Numbered from the stretch's first letter, positions 6,241 through 13,360 are shown. The stretch is DNA of 13,857 nucleotides from DATJPD01 sp036394195 (GCA_036394195.1 DASWFO010000319.1:1-13857); one strand, 5' to 3'. Numbers and translations are program-made. The notes: generated by a model not told the origin, from the sequence alone.

Positions 6241-7353
6241 TTACGCCTTCAACCCCGTCACGTTGAAGGCGGGCACCGGGCGGTGGAAGCCCTTCAGCGG
6301 CAGCTCGCCGATGGACTCCAGAGCCGCCTGCGCCTCGATGGCGATCTGGACCTTGCTGTCGACGAGGATCTGGCCGGTCTTCGCTTCGCCGCACAGCCGG
6401 GCGGCGAGGTTGGCGACCGACCCGATGGCCGTGTAGGAGAACTGCCCCTCGAAGCCGATGCGGCCCAGGGTTGCGAAGCCGTGGGCGATGCCGACCCCGA
6501 AGCCGAGCTCGTGGCCGTATTTGCGCCATTTCTCGGTCAGGCCGGTCATCTCGTCGCGCATGGCCAGCGCCATGCGCGTCGCCTGCAGGCACGGCTCGTC
6601 GCAGGGCAGGGGATCGTTGAACAGCACCATCAGCCCATCGCCGACGAAGCGCTCGAGCGTGCCCTCGAATTTCTGGACCAGCGCGCCGAGACCGGTGTGA
6701 TAGTCGCGCAGGACCGTCATGACCTCTTCGGGCTCGGTGGTCTCGGAGAACGCGGTGAAGCCGCGCAGGTCGCCAAACACGACGGTGACGTCGCGGCGGT
6801 GGCTCTCGAGCAGCTTTTCGTCGCCGGACGAGATGATCTTGGCGATCTGGGGTGCCAGGAACCGCTTCAGCCGCCCGACGCGCTCGATCTCCGCGACCTG
6901 GTCGCTGACGCGCTGTTCGAGCGTGCGGTTCCAGGTGGCGAGGTCGGCCGCCTGCGCCTGCACCTGGTCGTGCAAGGTCTTGATGCGCAGCATCGACCGC
7001 ACCCGCGCCAGGAGGGCCGCCTGGTCCACCGGCTTGGTCAGGTATTCGTCCGCGCCGGCATCAAGCCCAGCCACCACGTCCTTCGAATCGGCCTTGGCCG
7101 TGACCAGGATGATCGGCATGAACGGCAGTGCTGCGTCCCCCTTGAGGCGCCGGCACACCTCGACGCCGTCCAGCTTCGGCATCATCACGTCGAGCAGGAT
7201 CACATCGGGGAGCTTGGCGCGGGCGACCGCCAGCGCCTCCTCGCCGTCAACGGCCTGCAGGAGCTCGTAGCCCTGGGTCTGCAGACGCATCACGAGGATG
7301 TCGCGGTTGGTCTCGCTGTCGTCGACGATCAGGATGCGCGGCGGGTTGTGCAT
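6241..7353 (-). CDS. Response regulator fused to class III adenylate/guanylate cyclase
   Basis: This 370-residue protein has three parts. Residues 5-122 are a receiver domain with acidic pocket D11/D12, phospho-acceptor D55 (LLDVMMPKLDG), T85 and K107 (LTKP). Residues 123-175 form a helical, coiled-coil-like linker (LHDQVQAQAADLATWNRTLE). Residues 188-368 are a class III nucleotide cyclase with metal-binding D195 (FGDLRGFTAFSE) and D239 (FVGDGLMVLFNDP), and transition-state N315 and R319 (ANLAARL). The two base-selecting positions carry R235 and T308 rather than the common Lys/Asp, so cAMP is likely but cGMP is not excluded. It would make a cyclic nucleotide when phosphorylated, probably by the kinase encoded upstream. 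It is the last gene of the operon, 5 bp after a binding-protein gene; a clear Shine-Dalgarno sequence is lacking, suggesting translational coupling. Confidence 0.9.
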   Translation of the reverse strand: MHNPPRILIVDDSETNRDILVMRLQTQGYELLQAVDGEEALAVARAKLPDVILLDVMMPKLDGVEVCRRLKGDAALPFMPIILVTAKADSKDVVAGLDAGADEYLTKPVDQAALLARVRSMLRIKTLHDQVQAQAADLATWNRTLEQRVSDQVAEIERVGRLKRFLAPQIAKIISSGDEKLLESHRRDVTVVFGDLRGFTAFSETTEPEEVMTVLRDYHTGLGALVQKFEGTLERFVGDGLMVLFNDPLPCDEPCLQATRMALAMRDEMTGLTEKWRKYGHELGFGVGIAHGFATLGRIGFEGQFSYTAIGSVANLAARLCGEAKTGQILVDSKVQIAIEAQAALESIGELPLKGFHRPVPAFNVTGLKA

Positions 7354-7358
7354 GGCGG

Positions 7359-8330
7359 CTACTCTATGACCTCGTCGGCGCGGGCGAGGAGCGTCGCCGG
7401 TACCTCGAGCCCGAGCGCCGTTGCGGTCTTGAGGTTGACCGCGATCTCGAAACTGGTCGGCTGCTCGACCGGCAGATCAGCCGGCTTGGCGCCTTTGGCG
7501 ATCTTGTCGATGAAGTAGGCGGCGCGCCGAAACATTTCGAGAAAGTCCGGGCCATAGCCGATCAATCCGCCGGCCCTCGCGAACCCCGGATCGCCGGCCG
7601 ATGGCAGATGCCGTGCTGCCGCCAGACTCGCAATGGCGGACAGGTTACCGCGGAACAGCGCGTCGGTCTGGACCATCACAGCCTCGATGGGGCTTTTCGC
7701 CATCGCTGAAAACGCGCTCTCAAAGTCGTTCGGTGCCTCCGTCTTGAACACCTCGACTTCAATTTTGATCGACCGCGCCCTCTGCACATCCAGCTCTATG
7801 AGCGAAAAATTAGCCGGGTTGACGAGGAACGCGACCCGGGTGAGCTGCGGCAGGACCTGCTTCAGCAGCTCGAGCCGTTTAGCGTGGATTTCCGGGGAAA
7901 AGAAGCTGGTGCCGGTGACGTTTCCGCCCGGCCGTGCCAGGCTGGAGACGAGCTTGCTCGCCACCGCATCGCCGCTGGTGGCCATGACGATCGGGATCGT
8001 TGCGGTCGCCGCCATGGCGGCGCGGGTCCCCGGTGTGCCATGGGTCACGATGACGTCGACGTTGAGGCGGATCAGCTCGTCCGCCACCGCCGCGAGCCGG
8101 TCATAGCGGCTGTCGGCCCAGCGGGTTTCGAGGGTGAGGTTCTTGCCTTCGACATAGCCGAGGTCGCGCAAGCCGGCTCGCAAAGCCTCGATGCGGCGCG
8201 CATAGACAGACGCGGAGATCGCGCCCAGAAATCCAACCCGGAGCGGTGGCGCCGGCTGTTGCGCCTGCGCGAGGAGCGGCCACGTCGCCGCGCCGCCGAC
8301 CAGCGTCATGAGCTCGCGCCGAGAGATCAT
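7359..8330 (-). CDS. ABC-type substrate-binding protein (PF04392-like), no partner permease
   Basis: This is a 323-residue periplasmic binding protein of the TrpX-like ABC_sub_bind group. The N-terminus MISRRELMTLVGGAATWPL ends in AQAQQ, a twin-arginine-type signal peptide with probable cleavage after AQA. The mature part has the type I periplasmic-binding fold signatures: LRVGFLG near the start, DVIVTHGTPGT, IPIVMATSGD, RPGGNVTGTS, a hinge segment VAFLVNPANFS, and the C-terminal block NLKTATALGLEVPATLLARA with a terminal DEVIE. Such proteins normally deliver ligands to an ABC permease, but none is encoded here. The neighbours are signalling genes, so a sensory or co-receptor role is inferred. 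The start overlaps the stop of the preceding binding-protein gene by 4 bp (ATGA), and the cyclase gene follows 5 bp downstream. It is a tandem paralogue of the protein at 8327-9310. Confidence 0.88.
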   Translation of the reverse strand: MISRRELMTLVGGAATWPLLAQAQQPAPPLRVGFLGAISASVYARRIEALRAGLRDLGYVEGKNLTLETRWADSRYDRLAAVADELIRLNVDVIVTHGTPGTRAAMAATATIPIVMATSGDAVASKLVSSLARPGGNVTGTSFFSPEIHAKRLELLKQVLPQLTRVAFLVNPANFSLIELDVQRARSIKIEVEVFKTEAPNDFESAFSAMAKSPIEAVMVQTDALFRGNLSAIASLAAARHLPSAGDPGFARAGGLIGYGPDFLEMFRRAAYFIDKIAKGAKPADLPVEQPTSFEIAVNLKTATALGLEVPATLLARADEVIE

Positions 8331-9310
8331 TCGATCACCTCGTCGGCGCGGGCGAGGAGCGTCGCCGGCACCTCGAGGCCGAGCGCTTTCGCGGTCTTCA
8401 GGTTGATCAGCAGCTCGAAGCTCGTCGGCTGCATCACCGGCAGCTCGGCGGGGGACGCGCCTTTGAGTATTTTGCCGGCCATGATGCCGGCCTGGCGATA
8501 TCCGTCCTTGAAGTTCGTCCCATAGCTGGCCAGGCCGCCGATCTCGACATACTCGCGCTGATTATAGATGGCCGGCAGATTGTGGCGGGCGGCCAGGGCG
8601 ACGAGCTGCTCGCGCCGCGTGTTGAAGAACGGGTCCTGGACGACCAGAAGAGCGCGGGCCCCGTGCTCGGCCAGGGCCGCGACCGCCGTGTCGAGGTCGC
8701 GATCTGTACTGGCACTGACGATCTCGATCTGTCGCTTGATCGTACCCGCGGCGTCCCGGAGCTCGCGCGCCTGCAGGTCGGCATCCGGATATTTCGGATT
8801 GACCAGCGCGCCGATGACGGCGGGTGCGGGAACGAGCTGGTGCAGCAGCTCCAGGCGCTTGGCCTCCAAGGCGGAGCCGATGAGGCTGACGCCGGTGATG
8901 TTGCCGCCCGGCCGGTTGAAGCTGGTGATGAGGCCCGCTTTCACCGGATCGGCGGCGCTGACGAAGACGATCGGAATTGTGGTCGTCGCCGCCTTGGCCA
9001 CTTTCCCGGGATCGCTGCCGCCGGCGGCCAGGATCAGCGACACCTTGCGACCGACGAGGTCGGCCACGAGGGCCGGCAGCCGATCGTATTGACCCTCGGC
9101 AGACCGATATTCGACCGCGACGCTCTGGCCCTCGACAAAGCCGGACTCGCTCAAGCCTTGGCGGACCGCAGGCGCGAAGTGTTCGATGTAGCTCGACGAG
9201 AGGCTGTGGAGGAACCCGATCACCGGAAGTCCGGGCTGCTGGGCGCGTGCGGTCAGCGGCCACGCCGCCGCCCCGCCGGCCAATCCGAGAAACTCGCGTC
9301 GTCGCATCAC
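8327..9310 (-). CDS. ABC-type substrate-binding protein (PF04392-like), tandem paralogue
   Basis: This 327-residue periplasmic binding protein has a clear twin-arginine signal (RRREFLGLAGGAAAWPL, cleavage likely after ARA before QQ). Fold signatures are PVIGFLHS, DLVGRKVSLILAAGGSD, IPIVFVSAADPVKAGL, RPGGNITGVSLIG, VIGALVNPKYPDA, and the C-terminal NLKTAKALGLEVPATLLARA. Two start codons are adjacent: GTG at 9310 and ATG at 9307. Either gives the same signal peptide. The gene begins 19 bp after the receiver gene and ends overlapping the next binding-protein gene by 4 bp. Its 3' end shares a 32-bp identical stretch with the downstream paralogue (8337-8368 and 7369-7400). It also shares 25 bp with the third copy (8327-8351 and 13359-13383). 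No permease or ATPase is adjacent. The ligand is unknown; the family is annotated for varied small organic ligands. Confidence 0.88.
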   Translation of the reverse strand: MMRRREFLGLAGGAAAWPLTARAQQPGLPVIGFLHSLSSSYIEHFAPAVRQGLSESGFVEGQSVAVEYRSAEGQYDRLPALVADLVGRKVSLILAAGGSDPGKVAKAATTTIPIVFVSAADPVKAGLITSFNRPGGNITGVSLIGSALEAKRLELLHQLVPAPAVIGALVNPKYPDADLQARELRDAAGTIKRQIEIVSASTDRDLDTAVAALAEHGARALLVVQDPFFNTRREQLVALAARHNLPAIYNQREYVEIGGLASYGTNFKDGYRQAGIMAGKILKGASPAELPVMQPTSFELLINLKTAKALGLEVPATLLARADEVIE

Positions 9311-9329
9311 TCCGGCGCCCGCCTCGTTC

Positions 9330-9698
9330 CTAAGCCGGCACGTATTGCCGCACCTTGGCCAGCAGCTGGCGCGGGCTGTACGGCTTGGTCACGTAATCGT
9401 CGCAGCCGGCGGCGCGCGCCTTCTCCTCGTCGCCGCTCAGCGCATAGGACGTGATGACGATCACCGGGATCGCCTTCAGCGCCGGATCGGCCTTGAGGCG
9501 CCGCGTCGCCTCGTAGCCGTCCATCACCGGCAGCTGGATATCCATGAGGACCAGGTCGGGCCGCCGCTCCTTGGCGCGTTCGAGCGCCGCCGCGCCGTCA
9601 CCCGCCTCGACCATCTCGTAGCCGGCGCTGCCCAGCAGGTCGCGTAGAATCTGCCGGTTGTCCTCTTGGTCCTCGACGACCAGGATCAGCTTGCTCAT
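9330..9698 (-). CDS. Single-domain response regulator (CheY/DivK-like)
   Basis: This 122-residue stand-alone receiver domain has no output domain. The acidic pocket is E9/D10, the phospho-acceptor is D53 (LVLMDIQLPVMDGYEATRRL), the switch residues are T83 and Y102, and the conserved lysine is K105 (YVTKPY). The DIQLPVMDGYEATR and ITSYALSGDEEKA stretches are typical of DivK-like regulators and of receivers working with large soluble-sensor kinases. It would receive phosphate from the adjacent kinase and act by protein-protein contact or as a phosphate sink or shuttle. Its ATG overlaps the kinase stop by 4 bp and is preceded by a strong Shine-Dalgarno sequence, so it is translationally coupled but also efficiently initiated. 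With the receiver-cyclase it is the second possible acceptor in the same operon. Confidence 0.92.
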   Translation of the reverse strand: MSKLILVVEDQEDNRQILRDLLGSAGYEMVEAGDGAAALERAKERRPDLVLMDIQLPVMDGYEATRRLKADPALKAIPVIVITSYALSGDEEKARAAGCDDYVTKPYSPRQLLAKVRQYVPA

Positions 9699-12600
9699 GC
9701 GCTCTCCTCCTGCGCCGGGCGTTCCACCCGGCTCGGCACCGTAAACGAAAACACCGAGCCTTGGCCAACCGCGGACTCGACCCAGATCCGGCCGCCATGC
9801 ATCTCCACGATCCGCTTGGCGATGGCGAGGCCGAGTCCGGTGCCGCCTTTCTCGCGCGTGCTCGAGTTGTCGGCCTGTTGGAACTCTTCGAAGATCTTGG
9901 CGCGGTCGGCCTCGGCGATGCCGGGTCCGGTGTCGCGCACCGCGACCGTGAACGTGCCGTCAGCCGCCTCGGCCCGAATCACCACCTCGCCCTTGTCGGT
10001 GAACTTGATCGCGTTGCCGACCAGGTTCAGCACGACCTGCGCCAGCCGCCGCTCGTCGCCATGGCCGGACGGCATGTCGGGTGCGATCTCGACCTTGAAG
10101 CCGAGACCTTTGCCGGCGGCGAGCGATTCGACCGCCGCGAAGGCGGTGAGGACGACCTGCTTCATCGAGTAATCGGCGAGCGAGAGGCTAAGCTGGCCGG
10201 CTTCGATCTTGGACAGGTCGAGCACGGCGTTGATCAGTCCCAGCAGGTGCCGGCCGTTGCTCTGCACGCGGTCGAGGACGCTGCGCACCTTCTCCGGAAC
10301 GTCGCCGTAGATGTTGTCGAGGATCAGCTCGGTGTAGCCGAGAATGGCGTTCAGCGGCGTCCTGAGCTCGTGGCTCATGTTGGCCAGGAACTGCGATTTG
10401 TGCTGGCTGGCCACGGCGAGCTGCTGGCCCTTCTCCTCGATCTCGCGGAACAGCCGCGCGTTCTGGATCGCGGCCACCGATTGCGCGGCGAAGGTCTGCA
10501 GCAGGTCGATGGTGTGCTTGGGGAATTCGCCGGGCTCGCGCCGGCGGATCACCAGGGCGCCCACGATGCGCCCGGGACGCAGCAGCGGCATCACGAGCAG
10601 GGCCCGGAACCCGGCCTTCAGCACGGCATCGCGCGGGCCGGAGGGCGGCTCGTTCCGCAGATCCGGCACCTGAACCGGTTCGCGGCGCTCGGCGGCGTGC
10701 CCGATGGCGGTCTCGCCGGCGCGGATGTGCTGCGCCTTCATCATGGCGACGAACTCGTCGTCCATGCCGTGCGTCGCGCGCAGGCGGAATTCGCGGCGCT
10801 GGTTGCTGAAGACGTAGATGGCACCCGCCTCGGTGTCGGAGAGCTGCACCGCCTTGCTGACGATCGTGTTGAGGACCGTCTGCAGGTCGAGCGTAGCGTT
10901 GATGGTCTGGCTGACCTCGCCCAAGGTCCGCAGCTCCTCTACGGATTCTGCGAGCTCGTCGGTGCGCGCACGAATCTCTTTCAGCAAGCGCGTATTCTCG
11001 ATCGCGATGACGGCCTGATTGGCGAAGTTGGTGACCAGCTGGATCTGCTTGTCCGAGAACGGCCGTACTTCCTGGCGGTAGATGAGGATTGCTCCGATGA
11101 GCTCTTCGTCTTTGAGCATCGGTACGGCGATCAAGGTCCGTGCGCCCCCAAGCTCTGCGATCTGACGGCGTTTGGGGTCCTCCATATAGGCCGGTTCGGC
11201 GCGAATATCGGAGATGTGAACGGGCTGCTTGGATTCGACCATGCGCCCTAGTGCAGACGCAGGAGCGGGGACGCGCGGACCCTCTCGCAAGGCTTTCGCA
11301 TGCTCTGGCGGGACGTCGCGCAGCGCCGTGGCATAGAAGAGGCCGGCTTCGTGGCGGAACATGATGCCGAAATGCGCGTCGCAGATCCGCGTTGCGTTTT
11401 CGAGCATCGCGTCGAATACGGGCTCAAGCTCGCCCGGTGAGCGGGAGATCACGCTCAGAACATCCGACGTGGCGGTCTGCTGATCCAGGGATTCGCGCAA
11501 TTCGGTGAGCAGCCGGACGTTCTCGATCGCGATCACCGCCTGATCGGCAAACGTGGTGACGAGTTCGATCTGCTTGCCGTTGAATGGCCGGACTTCCGAG
11601 CGGGTTAGCGCGATCACGCCCACCGGCACACCTTGGCGGAGGAGAGGGACGCCCAGCATCGTGCGAAAGCTGCCAATCTTCTGCGACTCGGTCCAGGCGT
11701 ATTCCGGATCGGCGAGGCAGTCGGGCATGTGAACGGCTTTTGCAGTCAAGGCGGTTCGTCCGACGAGAGTGTTGCGGCCCGGCGCGATTGGATTGCGGCG
11801 GATGAAGTCGCGGAATTCGTCGGAGAAGCCGTGACTGGCGGCAAGGTGATAGGCGCCCGCTTCAAGCCGGAAGATGAACGCGGAGTCCGCTTCGCAGAGC
11901 CGTGCCGCCGATTCGACAAGCGTATCGAGGACGGGCTGCAGCTCGAACGTCGAGCGGCTGATCACCTTGAGGACGTCCGCCGTCGCCGTCTGTTGTTCCA
12001 GGGACTCGCTGAGCGCGCGGGTGCGGTCCTCAACCTTCTGCTCGAGGTCTGCATAGGATTCCTCGAGCCGGCCCGCCATGTCGTTGAACTGGTTGGCCAA
12101 CGCCTCGAGCTCGTCGCCGGTCTTGATCGAGATCCGCTGCCCGAGATCGCCGCCGCCGATGCGCGCGGCTCCGGCCCTAAGCGCCTGGATCGGCACCACC
12201 ATCCGGCGCGCCAGGAACAGGCCGGCGAGGAAGGCCAGCAACAGGCCCGCCGCCAGCAGCGCGCCCGAGCGCTGGATCGACGCGTAGAGCGGCGCGTACG
12301 CCTCCTCGACCGGCAGCTCGACGAACAGGAGCCAGCCCAGTGCTGGCACCGGTGCGCTCGCCCACAGAACCGGCCGGCCCTGAACGTCGCGCACCTCGCG
12401 GATCTGGCTGGTGTCGAGCACCTGTCCGCTGCGCGCCGCCTGCACCTGCTCCAAGCGCGACAGGTCGGTGTTGCGCAGCACCAGGCTGATGTCGGGGTGG
12501 GCGATCAGGCGGCCTTGCGCGTCGACCACATAGGCGTGGCCGCGCTCGCCGACCTTGATCTGCGACACCACGTCCCAGATGAACTTCAGGTTCACCTCGG

Positions 12601-13249
12601 CGACGCTGACGCCGGCATCGCGCCGCGTGCCCGCCAGCGCCAGGGTCATGTACGGCTCGGATTCGCGGCGGAAATAGACCGGACCGTAATAGACCTTCTT
12701 GGCCACGGCCTCGGTGAATTTCGGATCGTTCGAGAAGTCCGTGCCGCTGCCGACCACGTCCATGGCGAGACGCGACACCCGAAGCTGCTCCTGGCCCTTG
12801 GCGTCGAGCTGGGCGAGCTCGGTCACCGCGGGCACCTGGCGCAACAGCCGGAGCGCGTCGAAGCGGCGCTGCTCGAGCGTGCCGGCCAGCCACGGCAGCT
12901 GGGTTGTCCAGCCGATCTGGCTTTCGATTTCCTTGATGAACTGGCTGATCTTCGCCGCCGCCGCCTCGGCCTGCTCGTGCTGGATGCGGACCAGTGCGGC
13001 CCGGTGCTCCTGGTAGGAAAACCAGATCTCGAGCAGCCCGTTGGCCAGCAGCGCCACGGCGACCACCGCCACGAACAGCGCCACGTATTTGCGGAACAGC
13101 CGGCCGCGGATCGTGCGCGTTCCGTCCTCGCCGCCGGGCGGGGAGGTCGAACCCGTGGCATCACGCGGCGGCAGCCGCCTCGCCGCGGCCGGCTGCGCTT
13201 GCGCAGCCGCTGTCTCGCGCGTCAGGGCTTCAGTTCCGTGCGCGTTCAT
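9695..13249 (-). CDS. Membrane sensor histidine kinase (Cache-HAMP-3xGAF-HisKA-HATPase)
   Basis: This is an 1184-residue transmembrane kinase. After a Pro/Ala-rich cytoplasmic N-terminus come membrane helix 1 (about 54-77), a periplasmic double-Cache-like sensor (80-325, with HAYVVDAQGRLIAHPDISLV) and membrane helix 2 (327-348). A HAMP domain (348-400) and three GAF domains (about 415-582, 586-755, 775-935) follow. HisKA contains the phosphorylated H960 in FLANMSHELRTPLN. The ATPase domain has N-box LNLVGNAIKF, G1 DTGPGI and G2 GGTGLGLAI. It has no receiver of its own; the acceptors are encoded downstream. The ATG at 13249 has AAGGA 4 bp upstream. An in-frame TTG at 13291 would add 14 residues but lies next to the likely transcription start. 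GAF1 and GAF2 look like an internal tandem duplication. The signals sensed, one periplasmic and possibly several cytoplasmic, are unknown. Confidence 0.92.
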   Translation of the reverse strand: MNAHGTEALTRETAAAQAQPAAARRLPPRDATGSTSPPGGEDGTRTIRGRLFRKYVALFVAVVAVALLANGLLEIWFSYQEHRAALVRIQHEQAEAAAAKISQFIKEIESQIGWTTQLPWLAGTLEQRRFDALRLLRQVPAVTELAQLDAKGQEQLRVSRLAMDVVGSGTDFSNDPKFTEAVAKKVYYGPVYFRRESEPYMTLALAGTRRDAGVSVAEVNLKFIWDVVSQIKVGERGHAYVVDAQGRLIAHPDISLVLRNTDLSRLEQVQAARSGQVLDTSQIREVRDVQGRPVLWASAPVPALGWLLFVELPVEEAYAPLYASIQRSGALLAAGLLLAFLAGLFLARRMVVPIQALRAGAARIGGGDLGQRISIKTGDELEALANQFNDMAGRLEESYADLEQKVEDRTRALSESLEQQTATADVLKVISRSTFELQPVLDTLVESAARLCEADSAFIFRLEAGAYHLAASHGFSDEFRDFIRRNPIAPGRNTLVGRTALTAKAVHMPDCLADPEYAWTESQKIGSFRTMLGVPLLRQGVPVGVIALTRSEVRPFNGKQIELVTTFADQAVIAIENVRLLTELRESLDQQTATSDVLSVISRSPGELEPVFDAMLENATRICDAHFGIMFRHEAGLFYATALRDVPPEHAKALREGPRVPAPASALGRMVESKQPVHISDIRAEPAYMEDPKRRQIAELGGARTLIAVPMLKDEELIGAILIYRQEVRPFSDKQIQLVTNFANQAVIAIENTRLLKEIRARTDELAESVEELRTLGEVSQTINATLDLQTVLNTIVSKAVQLSDTEAGAIYVFSNQRREFRLRATHGMDDEFVAMMKAQHIRAGETAIGHAAERREPVQVPDLRNEPPSGPRDAVLKAGFRALLVMPLLRPGRIVGALVIRRREPGEFPKHTIDLLQTFAAQSVAAIQNARLFREIEEKGQQLAVASQHKSQFLANMSHELRTPLNAILGYTELILDNIYGDVPEKVRSVLDRVQSNGRHLLGLINAVLDLSKIEAGQLSLSLADYSMKQVVLTAFAAVESLAAGKGLGFKVEIAPDMPSGHGDERRLAQVVLNLVGNAIKFTDKGEVVIRAEAADGTFTVAVRDTGPGIAEADRAKIFEEFQQADNSSTREKGGTGLGLAIAKRIVEMHGGRIWVESAVGQGSVFSFTVPSRVERPAQEESA
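9702..9711 (-). promoter_or_regulatory. Strong Shine-Dalgarno sequence of the stand-alone receiver gene
   Basis: Read on the - strand, AGGAGGAGAG lies inside the last codons of the kinase gene, with AGGAGG 7 bases before the ATG at 9698. It is the best ribosome binding site in the operon and fixes the start. It also suggests the small receiver is made in higher amounts than the kinase. Confidence 0.7.
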
Positions 13250-13297
13250 CGCGTCCTTATGGCCCGCGGTCGAGCGGTCGTCTTCAGGCAAAAGTGT

Positions 13298-13303
13298 ATA
13301 TTA
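13298..13303 (-). promoter_or_regulatory. Possible -10 element of the kinase operon
   Basis: Read on the - strand, TAATAT lies 22 bases downstream of the CRP-like dyad (13326-13341). It is about 50 bp before the kinase ATG and is the only AT-rich hexamer of the 109-bp intergenic region (13250-13358). No good -35 is seen at 16-18 bp, as expected for an activator-dependent promoter. Confidence 0.4.
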
Positions 13304-13325
13304 CGCAGACGCTTGCGCCAAAGGG

Positions 13326-13341
13326 TGTGAAGTAGTTCACA
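13326..13341. promoter_or_regulatory. CRP-like dyad (TGTGA-N6-TCACA) upstream of the kinase operon
   Basis: TGTGAAGTAGTTCACA carries perfect TGTGA/TCACA arms and matches the dyad at 5909-5924 at 14 of 16 positions. It is centred about 33 bp before the middle of the TAATAT -10 candidate, so near -42/-43, compatible with class II activation by a CRP/FNR-family protein. Because the operon ends in a nucleotide cyclase gene, this could close a feedback loop. The binding protein is not identified. Confidence 0.55.
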
Positions 13342-13344
13342 GGC

Positions 13345-13360
13345 GACCCGGCTCCGGGTC
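13345..13360. repeat. Inverted repeat overlapping the stop codon of the third binding-protein gene
   Basis: GACCCGG-CT-CCGGGTC is a perfect 7-bp inverted repeat; as RNA it gives a 6-bp stem with a GCTC loop. It ends inside the TGA of the upstream gene and lies 3 bp from the CRP-like dyad. No T-run follows on the - strand, so it is at best a weak terminator or an accessory operator. Confidence 0.35.

Noticed and set aside
6283..7518. 411-codon + strand frame opposite the receiver-cyclase
   Set aside because: It is a shadow of the cyclase gene with no recognisable domain, and it crosses the boundary between two well-supported genes.
8327..8330. Overlap of the two binding-protein genes as a frameshifted single gene
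   Set aside because: Each frame is full length with its own Tat signal peptide and its own C-terminal DEVIE end, so these are two intact genes with an ATGA overlap.
7359..9310. A complete ABC importer
   Set aside because: Only binding proteins are present. No membrane permease or Walker-type transport ATPase is encoded anywhere in the window.
9695..13249. Hybrid histidine kinase
   Set aside because: The protein ends shortly after the ATPase domain (GSVFSFTVPSRVE) with no receiver. The receiver is a separate gene overlapping by 4 bp.
13250..13291. TTG start at 13291 for the kinase, adding 14 residues
   Set aside because: The ATG at 13249 has a suitable AAGGA sequence, and the TTG lies about where transcription would start from the TAATAT box.
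11633..13330. Long open frame (565 codons) on the + strand opposite the kinase gene, and a similar one at 9761-11251
   Set aside because: Composition is typical of a shadow frame, while the - strand encodes a complete multidomain kinase with all motifs.
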